A stretch of DNA of 64,000 nt from CALRWV02 sp943371965 (GTDB taxonomy: Bacteria > Bacteroidota > JABWAT01). Positions 32,532 to 41,040 of this stretch are shown one piece after another (the stretch's first letter is position 1; each line of letters begins with the position of its first letter). The position numbers were made by a program, and so were the translations under genes. The stretch is from contig CALRWV020000011.1 in the NCBI GenBank assembly GCA_943371965.1, positions 1-64,000 on the forward strand, given 5' to 3'. The notes under the pieces are model-generated. The model was not told where the DNA came from. It did not search any database and saw only the letters and a program-made list of their open reading frames with translations.

Positions 32532-35048
32532 ATGAAAAAAACCTCAAAATCAATAGCATCAATTTATTCAAATTTCACTGGTATTTTCTCGAATTTTTTC
32601 TTCTTCATCAAACTTGCACTTTGGGGGATTTATCAGAAGAAATCAATAATAATTCCGTTATATACAGTCATTGGTTATTTCTTTTTTGTTTCGGTAATGA
32701 TACAAATTTCGGGCTGTTCAAGTTATGACAAAGTCCTGACAAACAAACGGATTAATGATGTTACTAAAATCAATCCTGTTTATGTCAGTAAAATAATAAG
32801 ACCAACTGCAACCGAAGAAATTATTGAGGCAATTAAATCATCTACCGGACCAATTTCCATTGGTGGTGGAAAATTCAGCCAGGGTGGACAAACAGCTTTT
32901 GAAAACAGCCTGCATATTGACATGAGATCATTCAATAAAATAATTGCACTCGATACCGTCAACAAGCAGATAACTGTTCAGTCAGGAGTAATTTGGAGAG
33001 ATCTTCAAAAATTTGTTGACCCATTCAATTTTTCGGTAAAAATCATGCAGACCTATGCAGATTTTACCGTTGGTGGTTCTATTTCTGTCAATTGCCATGG
33101 AAGGTATATTGGTTACGGACCCATAATTTCATCTGTTTTGTCACTTAAAATCATAACAGCTTCAGGAGAAGAAATTACTGCAAACCGTACAGAAAATTAC
33201 GTTATCTTTAAAGCAGTTGTCGGAGGTTATGGAGGCATAGGTGTAATTACAGAAGCTACTTTGCAGTTGGCAGATAATGTGAAAGTAGAACGGAAAACTG
33301 TTATGGTAAACGCAGATGGTTATCGTGATTTTTTCAACAAAAATATAAGGGACAATAAAGAAGTTGTATTCCAGAACGGAGATTTATATCCACCCGATTT
33401 TAATGAAGTCAACAGTGTTTATTGGTTGAAATCAGAAAAGGAGTTAACCGATACTGTTAGGGTTAATCAGAAAAAAAATGATTATCTGCTTGAAAAAAAT
33501 GCTGTTCAGATGGTTTCTTGGGGACATTTTGGAAAATGGCTCAGACGCAGTGTGTTTGATCCGGTTTTATACAATTCAGAAAAAGTGGTTTGGCGGAATA
33601 ACGAAGCGAGTTATGATGTAAATGAACTTGAACCCGAATCGCGTGAAAAAGATACTTATGTTTTGCAGGAATATTTTATTCCGGTTGGAAACATCAACTC
33701 ATTTATTCCAAAAATGAAATCTATTTATGATAAGTATGATGTAAATGTAATGAATGTATCACTCCGTCACGCGCTCCCTGATTCTGAATCCTATTTGGCT
33801 TGGGCGAAAGATGAAGTATTTGCATTTGTAATTTATTACAAACAGGGAACAGATGATGAATCCAAAGAAATTGTCAAAAAGTGGACTGTTGAAATGACCG
33901 ATGCAATCTTAAGCGAGAATGGAAGATGGTATTTACCTTACCAGCCTCACGCTTCAATTGAACAATTTCAAAAAGGATATCCGGGTTCTGACAAATATTT
34001 TGAAATCAAGAAAAAGATTGATCCTGAAAACCGCTTCAATAATAAATTGCTTGATAAATATAATCCAAATCTTAAAGCCAATATCAATCATAAGCGAAAT
34101 GAAATAAAAGGATATTTCAGACCAGAAGACCAAACTGTTCTGACTGTTCCGGAATGGTACTTGGTTTACAATCCGAAAGAATATTCTGATTATCTGGAAT
34201 CCGGAAAAAATCCATCTGCTTTTCCTTTTTACAGTTCAGTTGATGAATATTGGACACTTTATAGCCGTTCAATGAAATTGGTTTCAGAAGCTTATCCGGA
34301 AAATGATGAATACAAAACAATGCTTCGTGTCATTGGTACAAGCGTTACTTTGGAATATTCTGTTAAAATGATTTATGAAAATACAGCAGGTAGATTTTTT
34401 GGATTATTTGCTGAAGATTCTATTTCTGCACAGGAAAAAACAATCATTAAAGCGAACAGGGCTTACAGTGATTTTATTTATGACACGGCATGGTATGAAT
34501 TCAAATTTTTGCCGTGGATTGGTAAAGTTTGGTCAGAAACAGATTCTTCAAAAAGCAGTTTTTTCAGAAAATGGGAGCGTACTTTATTTTTTACAACCGA
34601 GTTTACCGGAAAGGCATTTTATGCACAGTTAATTCAGTGGGCTGCACAGGCAAGTTATGAACCTCCAGTAACGGATATTTACCTTCTAGTATCAATGCCG
34701 GATTCCATTCCCAAAAATCCTGCTCTGAAAATAATTGAAGAAGAAAACGGAAAGAAAATTATTGGGATTAAAAGATGGGGAGCTTTTACAGAAACAATGT
34801 TAGGGCTGACAGATCAAAATATTGAAATTTTCGAAATTGGAGGAAATGACGAAATAGCAGTTTCTGTTATTTTGGAAAAATCCAAATCAGTGGATTTTAA
34901 AGATTCGAATTTGTTGTATGAATCAAGAATTGTAACAAAAGCTGAATTGAAAAGAGAAGTATATATTCTTCCTGTAAACGAACTTCTCCCATTTATCCGT
35001 TATTCAAAAATGAACAATTATAATATTGAACATATTTATGATTACTAG
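32532..35048 (+). CDS. Membrane-anchored FAD-linked oxidase fused to an uncharacterised domain
   Basis: 838 residues. Two hydrophobic segments near residues 15-65, the second ending ISGCSSY. An FAD_binding_4 (PCMH) domain covers about 85-230 (PISIGGGKFSQGGQ, TVGGSISVNCHGR), followed by a sugar-lactone-oxidase-like carboxyl part ending DPENRFNNKLLDKY near 515. The remaining 300 residues, from LTVPEWYLVYNPKEYSDYL near 536, form a separate conserved-looking domain I cannot name; it has YENTAGRFFGL and TTEFTGKAFYAQLIQWAAQ. ATG 32532 is chosen because the longer frame overlaps the upstream gene. It probably oxidises a polyol or sugar lactone; the fused domain may supply electrons, substrate or anchoring (inference). 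Confidence 0.8.
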   Translation: MKKTSKSIASIYSNFTGIFSNFFFFIKLALWGIYQKKSIIIPLYTVIGYFFFVSVMIQISGCSSYDKVLTNKRINDVTKINPVYVSKIIRPTATEEIIEAIKSSTGPISIGGGKFSQGGQTAFENSLHIDMRSFNKIIALDTVNKQITVQSGVIWRDLQKFVDPFNFSVKIMQTYADFTVGGSISVNCHGRYIGYGPIISSVLSLKIITASGEEITANRTENYVIFKAVVGGYGGIGVITEATLQLADNVKVERKTVMVNADGYRDFFNKNIRDNKEVVFQNGDLYPPDFNEVNSVYWLKSEKELTDTVRVNQKKNDYLLEKNAVQMVSWGHFGKWLRRSVFDPVLYNSEKVVWRNNEASYDVNELEPESREKDTYVLQEYFIPVGNINSFIPKMKSIYDKYDVNVMNVSLRHALPDSESYLAWAKDEVFAFVIYYKQGTDDESKEIVKKWTVEMTDAILSENGRWYLPYQPHASIEQFQKGYPGSDKYFEIKKKIDPENRFNNKLLDKYNPNLKANINHKRNEIKGYFRPEDQTVLTVPEWYLVYNPKEYSDYLESGKNPSAFPFYSSVDEYWTLYSRSMKLVSEAYPENDEYKTMLRVIGTSVTLEYSVKMIYENTAGRFFGLFAEDSISAQEKTIIKANRAYSDFIYDTAWYEFKFLPWIGKVWSETDSSKSSFFRKWERTLFFTTEFTGKAFYAQLIQWAAQASYEPPVTDIYLLVSMPDSIPKNPALKIIEEENGKKIIGIKRWGAFTETMLGLTDQNIEIFEIGGNDEIAVSVILEKSKSVDFKDSNLLYESRIVTKAELKREVYILPVNELLPFIRYSKMNNYNIEHIYDY

Positions 35049-35081
35049 AAAAAGATTGAAGGGTTTACTGTTCTTCAAATA

Positions 35082-35792
35082 CTACTTCAAATTGTGAAAA
35101 ACTGCCTGAACGTCATCTTCTTCTTCAAGCTTTGCAATAAGTTCAAGAACTTCGGTTGCATGTTCTTCGGAAAGTTCGGTTTGTGTTGCCGGAATGCGTT
35201 GAAGTTCAGCACTTTCAGGCACAATTTTGCGCTCTTCCAACGCTTTTTGCATGACAGCAAAATCGGTAAAACTGGTATAAACATAAACATTATTGTCTTC
35301 GTCAACCGCAAAATCTTCAGCTCCGAAATCAATCAGATCCAATTCAAGATCATCCAGATTTCTGCCTTCTGCTTTAAATTTGAAAACGCCTTTACGCTGA
35401 AAAAGAAAATCCAAAGCACCTGAAACGGATAACGTCCCACCTGATCTGGTTACATGCATTCTCACGTTCGCGACAGTTCTGGTTGGATTATCAGTTGCAG
35501 TTTCAATATAAATTGCAATTCCGTGAGGACCGTAAGCTTCATAATTTACTTCTGAAAGATTGGATGCATCTTTTGATGATGCCCTTTTAATTGCGGCATC
35601 CACCCGATCTTTTGGCATATTTACGCCTTTTGCGTTTTGAATTGCCATTCTTAAACGTGGATTGTTGTCCGGTTCAGCGCCACCGGCTTTTACTGCAATT
35701 GCAATTTCTCTTCCGATTTTGGTAAATGCTTTCGCCATTCTGTCGAAACGGGCGAACATGGTATGTTTTCTTTTTTCGAATATACGACCCAT
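35082..35792 (-). CDS. yebC: YebC/PmpR (TACO1) family regulator
   Basis: 236 residues. The family was long listed as transcriptional regulators and is now linked to relief of ribosome stalling. The opening MGRIFEKRKHTMFARFDRMAKAF is the Bacteroidota form of YebC, followed by the signatures NPRLRMAIQNAKGVNMPKD, YEAYGPHGIAIYIE and RSGGTLSVSGALDFLF. It is complete. It is transcribed alone, downstream of the toxin-antitoxin pair by 80 bases. Confidence 0.95.
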   Translation of the reverse strand: MGRIFEKRKHTMFARFDRMAKAFTKIGREIAIAVKAGGAEPDNNPRLRMAIQNAKGVNMPKDRVDAAIKRASSKDASNLSEVNYEAYGPHGIAIYIETATDNPTRTVANVRMHVTRSGGTLSVSGALDFLFQRKGVFKFKAEGRNLDDLELDLIDFGAEDFAVDEDNNVYVYTSFTDFAVMQKALEERKIVPESAELQRIPATQTELSEEHATEVLELIAKLEEEDDVQAVFHNLK

Positions 35793-35874
35793 AAATTCTT
35801 ATCTCTCTGCTGGTTTTTTCACGTTTTTTAAGTGTGCAAAATTAATGATTGCGGTCAAGCTATCAAAATAAAGA

Positions 35875-36303
35875 TCAGTTCTTTGATACCGATTTAAAAT
35901 AGTTGATAAATTCTTCGGCAGACATTACTGGAATGATACTTTTTCCAAAATCCTTTTTATTTCGTGTAATGATAAAATCAATGGAGTTTTCAAGAGCAGA
36001 ATAATATTGAATAGCATCTTCAAAATCAGGAAAATCGGAATGTAAAGCTGAATCAATATGACTCTCAAATACAGATATTATTTTTAATTTACTTCGCAAT
36101 CTCTTCAGCAAATCAATCGCAACAATTTTCCCGGATGTACCTGAAAGAATATAATGAAGATTTGAAAACATAACCGGTGTGGAAAAACCTTCAATTATTC
36201 TCAGATCCAAAAGTGAAAAAAGCTGATTTGCGCTTTCATAATAGCCATTTCGTTTTGATAAGAAATCCAATGTAACATCAGTATCTACCAATATTCTTTC
36301 CAT
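35875..36303 (-). CDS. PIN-domain toxin (VapC-like)
   Basis: 142 residues with a PIN RNase fold. Acidic active-site residues are visible: Asp in ILVDTDVTLDFL (near 7), the cluster SDFPDFEDAIQYY (near 90-100) and the end IITRNKKDF. Such toxins cleave tRNA or rRNA when free of antitoxin. The ATG overlaps the antitoxin stop by one base (TAATG), the usual coupled arrangement. Confidence 0.88.
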   Translation of the reverse strand: MERILVDTDVTLDFLSKRNGYYESANQLFSLLDLRIIEGFSTPVMFSNLHYILSGTSGKIVAIDLLKRLRSKLKIISVFESHIDSALHSDFPDFEDAIQYYSALENSIDFIITRNKKDFGKSIIPVMSAEEFINYFKSVSKN

Positions 36304-36557
36304 TATTTATATTTTTCCAATAATCTTTTCAATTTCTCTTCTTTGATATCATAATCGTCCGGAAGACTAACAGTTCCCATCATTGATTTTACCCAAGGTG
36401 TAATTTCAATTTCATCTGATTCTTTTTTGTTCTCGTCCGGCAAAAACCGGAAAAAATTTTCAACAACTTTTGATAAGCTTTCGTCATGATCTTTTGCATA
36501 ACGTTTTGCTTTTTCAATTAAATCAGCATCCAATTTTAAAGTTAATTTTGTTTCCAT
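36303..36557 (-). CDS. Antitoxin, DUF6364-like
   Basis: 84 residues. Begins METKLTLKLDADLIEKAKRYAKDHDESLSKVVENFF, a ribbon-helix-helix-like segment of the type found with PIN toxins in Bacteroidota, followed by an acidic, probably disordered tail (residues 43-84) that would occupy the toxin. It should bind DNA and repress its operon; two TGTACGTA sites lie just upstream. Confidence 0.82.
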   Translation of the reverse strand: METKLTLKLDADLIEKAKRYAKDHDESLSKVVENFFRFLPDENKKESDEIEITPWVKSMMGTVSLPDDYDIKEEKLKRLLEKYK

Positions 36558-36565
36558 AAGTCACC

Positions 36566-36597
36566 TGTACGTACATTTATTTAATTATTGTACGTAA
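36566..36597. promoter_or_regulatory. Twin palindromic operators of the toxin-antitoxin operon
   Basis: TGTACGTACA (36566-36575, a perfect palindrome) and TTGTACGTAA (36588-36597) share TGTACGTA with 23 bases between copies, about two helical turns. They lie 9-40 bases before the antitoxin ATG, as expected for autorepression. Confidence 0.6.
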
Positions 36598-36677
36598 TTT
36601 ATAAAATAATTCTGATTTTTCAAACAAAATTTTGGAGTGAACTCAACATATACTCAATTCATTTAATTATAAATCAA

Positions 36678-38210
36678 TCACATAAATAAATTTCTATCCA
36701 ACGATCTGTACTGAATTGCTTCTGAAATGTGTTCTGCTTTTATTTCATCTGAATCAGAAAGATCGGCAATGGTTCTGCTTACTTTTAAAATCCGGTCATA
36801 AGCCCGTGCACTGAAACCCAGTTTTTCCATAGCAACTTTGAGTAATTGCTGACCACTTTCCTCCAACTTGCAATAAAGTTTGATGTCTTTCGATTTCATT
36901 TGGGAATTGCTGTAAATCGGTTTTCCCTTAAATCTTTCCATCTGCCGTTTTCTTGCAGTTATGACTCTTTTTCTGATTTCAGTGGAATTTTCTCCAATTG
37001 ATTTTTGGGATAACTCACGGTATCCAACGGCCGGAACTTCACAGTGAATATCAATCCGATCCAAAAGAGGACCTGAAATTCTTGCCATATATTTTTGAAT
37101 CTGCTGAATAGTACAATTGCACTCATGATTCGGATCGGTATAATATCCACAAGGACAAGGATTCATTGAGGCTACCAGCATAAACTGTGCAGGGTAATCA
37201 ACCGAAAAAGTAGCACGTGAAATTGTTACTTTTCCATCTTCCAATGGCTGACGCATCACTTCCAAAGCATTTCTTGTAAATTCAGGGAGTTCATCCAAAA
37301 ACAAAACACCGTGATGTGAAAGTGAAATTTCTCCGGGTTTGGGATGGTGACCACCACCAACCAACGCAACATCAGAAACCGTATGGTGTGGAGACCGGAA
37401 AGGTCGTGTTCCAAGTAATCCACTTTTTGTTTGAAGCAAACCCGCAACAGAATGAATTTTGGTGCATTCCAACGCTTCCGGCAAACTCAATGGTGGCAAA
37501 ATACCTGGAATCCGTCTTGCCAACATAGTTTTTCCGCTTCCAGGTGGTCCGATCATTATTATGTTATGACCACCTGCGGCAGAAACTTCCAAAGCCCGTT
37601 TAACATTTTCCTGTCCTTTTACATCAGAAAAGTCTTCAAAATATTGTGTTGATTGTTCAAAGATTTTATCAATTTCAATTTCAAGTGGAATTTGTGAAGC
37701 AGTATCATTCAAAAATTGAACAGCATCAGTTAAAGTTTTCATTGGGTAAACCTGCAATCCTTCAACTACAGCAGCTTCATTTGAATTTTCTTCCGGAATC
37801 AATATTCCTTTGAAACCCTGATTCTGTGCAGCAATCGCTATGGAAAGCGCACCTTTTATCGGACGGATTTTTCCATCAAGTGCCAATTCACCCAACAGCA
37901 AATAATCTTTCAGCGGATCTATTTGAACCTGATCTGCGGCTGCCAGAATTCCGATTGCTATTGGTAAATCGAAAGCTGAACCTTCTTTCCGCACATCAGC
38001 CGGGGCAAGATTTACCGTTATCCGTTTATTTGGGAAAACAAATCCTGAATTTTTTATAGCACTGGCAACCCGCTCTTTTGATTCCTTTACTGCTGAATCC
38101 GGTAATCCGACAGTTATAAATCCCGGCATTTGATTTTCAAGATTGCATTCAACTTCAACAATAAAAGCATCCACACCAACTGTTGATGATGAAAAAGTTT
38201 GAGCCAACAT
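36678..38210 (-). CDS. comM: YifB/ComM family Mg-chelatase-like AAA+ ATPase
   Basis: 510 residues. ComM is a hexameric helicase that extends heteroduplex during natural transformation. Layout: amino-terminal Lon-protease-like fold domain (MLAQTFSSSTVGVDAFIVEVE to about 170), ATPase with Walker A IGPPGSGKTMLARRIPGILPP near 212, GTRPFRSPHHTVSDVALVGGG, Walker B GVLFLDELPEF and the zinc-like cluster CPCGYYTDPNHECNC, then the Mg_chelatase carboxyl domain (SARAYDRILKVSRTIADL). ATG 38210 is preferred over 38249 because AGGAG stands 6 bases ahead. Confidence 0.95.
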   Translation of the reverse strand: MLAQTFSSSTVGVDAFIVEVECNLENQMPGFITVGLPDSAVKESKERVASAIKNSGFVFPNKRITVNLAPADVRKEGSAFDLPIAIGILAAADQVQIDPLKDYLLLGELALDGKIRPIKGALSIAIAAQNQGFKGILIPEENSNEAAVVEGLQVYPMKTLTDAVQFLNDTASQIPLEIEIDKIFEQSTQYFEDFSDVKGQENVKRALEVSAAGGHNIIMIGPPGSGKTMLARRIPGILPPLSLPEALECTKIHSVAGLLQTKSGLLGTRPFRSPHHTVSDVALVGGGHHPKPGEISLSHHGVLFLDELPEFTRNALEVMRQPLEDGKVTISRATFSVDYPAQFMLVASMNPCPCGYYTDPNHECNCTIQQIQKYMARISGPLLDRIDIHCEVPAVGYRELSQKSIGENSTEIRKRVITARKRQMERFKGKPIYSNSQMKSKDIKLYCKLEESGQQLLKVAMEKLGFSARAYDRILKVSRTIADLSDSDEIKAEHISEAIQYRSLDRNLFM

Positions 38211-38322
38211 ATTTTTCTCCTGTATTTTTTTACAGGAAGTTGAGTACAATCAAAATGCCAAAAATTGAAATACTGCCTAATTAGTTTGGAAATGCACATT
38301 GATGGAAAAACAATGACTTAGG

Positions 38323-38385
38323 TTTTCGGATTTCCGTAAAACTATAAACGGAATTTCGGGATATGGAATTTAAATTTCGGAAATT
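38323..38385. repeat. Diverged heptad array between comM and the YtxJ-like gene
   Basis: Starts with TTTTCGG, ATTTCCG; copies of ATTTCGG occur 21 bases (three units) apart. Its first 18 bases are the exact inverse of 29871-29888, 8.4 kb away. Confidence 0.55.
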
Positions 38386-38443
38386 TGATGACACTTGAGT
38401 TTCATTCAAAAATCAAAGCAGAACGAAGGAAAACAGGAAAATT

Positions 38444-38782
38444 ATGATCAGCAAAACGATGACCGAAATAAAAACACATGAACAGTTGAACAGCATTCTG
38501 AATTCAACTGAACCACTCTTTATTTATAAACATTCTACAAGATGCAATATCTGTACAGATGCGTTTGAGGTTATTGAAGATACATTTGGTGATGAGATGA
38601 AAAATCTTCCACCTGTCTATTACCTAGATTTATTGAGTTTGAGATCAATAAGCAATGAGATTGAAGAAAGATTGAATGTTATTCACCAGTCACCACAACT
38701 GATTCTGGTAAAAAATGGCGCTGCTGTCTGGCACATGAGTCATTGGAAAATCACAAAGGATTCAATTCTTCAGGCAGTCTGA
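38444..38782 (+). CDS. YtxJ-like thioredoxin-fold protein (bacillithiol-linked family)
   Basis: 112 residues. Thioredoxin-fold core with the motif FIYKHSTRCNICTDAF, where the family normally has a single Cys in T/R-C-P-I-S; here both Cys residues of CNIC could form a CXXC-type pair. The partner motif SPQLILVKNG follows. YtxJ proteins are predicted to act with bacillithiol in thiol redox control. A TTG/ATG choice exists; ATG 38444 has AGGA just upstream, a second ATG lies at 38459. It converges with the chemosensory operon. Confidence 0.85.
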   Translation: MISKTMTEIKTHEQLNSILNSTEPLFIYKHSTRCNICTDAFEVIEDTFGDEMKNLPPVYYLDLLSLRSISNEIEERLNVIHQSPQLILVKNGAAVWHMSHWKITKDSILQAV

Positions 38783-38808
38783 ATATTGGATTGAGATTTT
38801 AAAACCAG

Positions 38809-40989
38809 TTAATGTTCCAGCTGATATATTTCATGTACGGTTCGGTGTGAACCTAAAACACCATCTTCAAGTGGTAGAAGGTTATAGTGACCTTCAAGCT
38901 GCATGATTGTCTGCTCGGTAATCAGTGTAACAGCCGAATCAAGATCACGCATAATCAACTTTACAAATTCCACTTCTTTTCCAAATGCAATAAAATCATT
39001 CCGGTATTCTATTCCGATGTTCCCAAAAATGTATTCTCCGGTATGAATTACCATTCTCAATCCAAGTTCACCCAGATCGGTCTCTGCAAATTCAGTTTTC
39101 AGATCATTGAATTCCTGACGCATATTGATTGCACATTGAATAGCACGATCAGGATCATTCTTTTGGGAAAAAGGAATTCCAAAGACACATTTCATTCCAA
39201 CTTCCCTGTATTTTTCCAAACTTCCAACATGGTTGAAAACAACATGGGTCATTTTTTCCATGTATGAATTCATGAATTTTACCAGAGTCTTTGCACTTAA
39301 CCGATCTGTTAGGCTTTCAAAATTAATCAGGTCAACAAGAACGAGTGTCGCAGTTTTTTCAAGACCATTCAATTCCAGCAATTTCGGATCAAGAAGCAGT
39401 GTTGTTGCAACTTCATCGGAAAGAAAACGCTTGTATGTATTTTGATTGATTGTATCATTGGATGAAGAATCCAAAACCAGAACATGTTTTAAACTCAAAG
39501 ACACAAGTCCAGAAATAAATCTCAATATTTCAAGATCCTGCTGATTGAATCCATTTTCAGATTCCTGTCTGTCGAACAGGGTAAGCAACCCGATTTTTTC
39601 ATCACTGATAAATAATGGAACAATCAGCATATTTTTGCAGATTGATTTATCAAGTCCATGATCCTTGAAGAATTTTATTTTTGAAAGATCATTGATGATG
39701 CTCTGGTTGGTGATTTTATTGAGCTGTTCATTCACAAGCCACTCATTGATAATATCGGATGCAAGACTTGATCCTGTCCCATCCCATTTTCCAAACGATT
39801 GGATTTTATTGCTGTTGCCTGTTTTTGTCTTGATCAGAATTCCAATTTTTCCTGAACGGATAATTTTGGGAACCTGTTTTGAAATTATTTGAGTCAGTTC
39901 TTCCAGTGAATAATTTTTTGTAAGCAAGGCAGCAAGGTTTTGAAGTTCGTGAAGAATTTCAACATTCAATTCGAACAACCTGGTATTGAGTGTCTGGTTA
40001 ACATCGTTGAACCGTTTCCAAATCAGCCAATTATCCAACAGAGTTGCTACATGGTTGGATAAAGTTGAAATTGTTTCAATGACATCATTGTGAATGGGGT
40101 CTTCGCTGAAGTTTCCGATAGCAAGAACTCCTATTGGTTCCTGACGGCTTCTCAGAATATTATCCTGATATTTCAGATTATCATTTTTTGCAGCCTTCTT
40201 TTTATCTGCAACCTGGAATTCACCTTTTTCAGTTCTCGGAATCAGTTTGGTTGAAACCTTTGATTCATCCAGTACGATATCATGCTGAAGTGCGCTCTGA
40301 ATAATTCTTGCCTGAAACCGCTGCATCAGTTCAGGTGGCATGGATCTTTGCGTCTGAATGTATAACTGTGCCCCACCCAATTCCCTGACTAGAATTGCAG
40401 AAAAATCAAACTCTTCCATCTTTTCCACAAGACCAAAAATGGAATTGATAACAAGATCAAATCTGTCGAGGTTGGCAGCCAAACGACCGACCTGATTTAT
40501 AACTGTTGATTCGATAAGTTTTCTGTCCAGAATTCCGTTGATGGTCTCCATCACAGAAATTTCTGTAATATTGGTTGGGCGTGTTCCCTTCAATGCAGTT
40601 GTGGAAGTTCTTCTGCGCTTGACATAATATTCTATCCTGCCCAAAAGCTGTTCCTGATCTTCATCTTTGATCAGGTATTCATCTGCTCCGGTATAAACAC
40701 CAAGAAACCGCATTTTTTTGTGGGCGTGTGAAGTAAGAATAATTACCGGTGTCTGTTTGAAATATCTGTCTTCCTTCAGATAACGGCAAACCTGATATCC
40801 GTTCATTTTCGGCATTTCAACATCTAACAAGATCAGGTCCGGATCTTCCTTGAACGCCATGATAATGGCTTCCATTCCGTTAACCGCTGTAACAACTTCG
40901 TAACCACTTGCTTCGAGCATGAATTTCATAATATCAACTATGGTGGGACTGTCGTCTGCAATTAATATTTTGGGTAATCCGGTGTTCAT
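38809..40989 (-). CDS. Response regulator with GAF regions and a degenerate class III cyclase domain
   Basis: 726 residues, last gene of the chemosensory operon. Receiver 1-128 (IADDSPTIVDI, LLDVEMPKMNG, IKD). A region (about 150-330) shared with the 375-residue regulator upstream. A GAF domain (about 345-520). A class III nucleotidyl cyclase-like domain (about 535-715): ATLVLVDLINFESLTDRLS has the first metal Asp, but the second metal position reads EKYREVGMKCVFG instead of the usual K-F-I-G-D-A-V-M-A-V-F-G, so Val replaces Asp, and FIAFGKEVEF replaces the normal GDxVN. Cyclic nucleotide synthesis is therefore doubtful; a binding or regulatory role is more likely. Confidence 0.9.
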   Translation of the reverse strand: MNTGLPKILIADDSPTIVDIMKFMLEASGYEVVTAVNGMEAIIMAFKEDPDLILLDVEMPKMNGYQVCRYLKEDRYFKQTPVIILTSHAHKKMRFLGVYTGADEYLIKDEDQEQLLGRIEYYVKRRRTSTTALKGTRPTNITEISVMETINGILDRKLIESTVINQVGRLAANLDRFDLVINSIFGLVEKMEEFDFSAILVRELGGAQLYIQTQRSMPPELMQRFQARIIQSALQHDIVLDESKVSTKLIPRTEKGEFQVADKKKAAKNDNLKYQDNILRSRQEPIGVLAIGNFSEDPIHNDVIETISTLSNHVATLLDNWLIWKRFNDVNQTLNTRLFELNVEILHELQNLAALLTKNYSLEELTQIISKQVPKIIRSGKIGILIKTKTGNSNKIQSFGKWDGTGSSLASDIINEWLVNEQLNKITNQSIINDLSKIKFFKDHGLDKSICKNMLIVPLFISDEKIGLLTLFDRQESENGFNQQDLEILRFISGLVSLSLKHVLVLDSSSNDTINQNTYKRFLSDEVATTLLLDPKLLELNGLEKTATLVLVDLINFESLTDRLSAKTLVKFMNSYMEKMTHVVFNHVGSLEKYREVGMKCVFGIPFSQKNDPDRAIQCAINMRQEFNDLKTEFAETDLGELGLRMVIHTGEYIFGNIGIEYRNDFIAFGKEVEFVKLIMRDLDSAVTLITEQTIMQLEGHYNLLPLEDGVLGSHRTVHEIYQLEH

Positions 40990-41040
40990 TGAACGCCTCT
41001 TCCTTTTATTTTCTTTAGTTCTGTTTGCTGGAATATTTCA

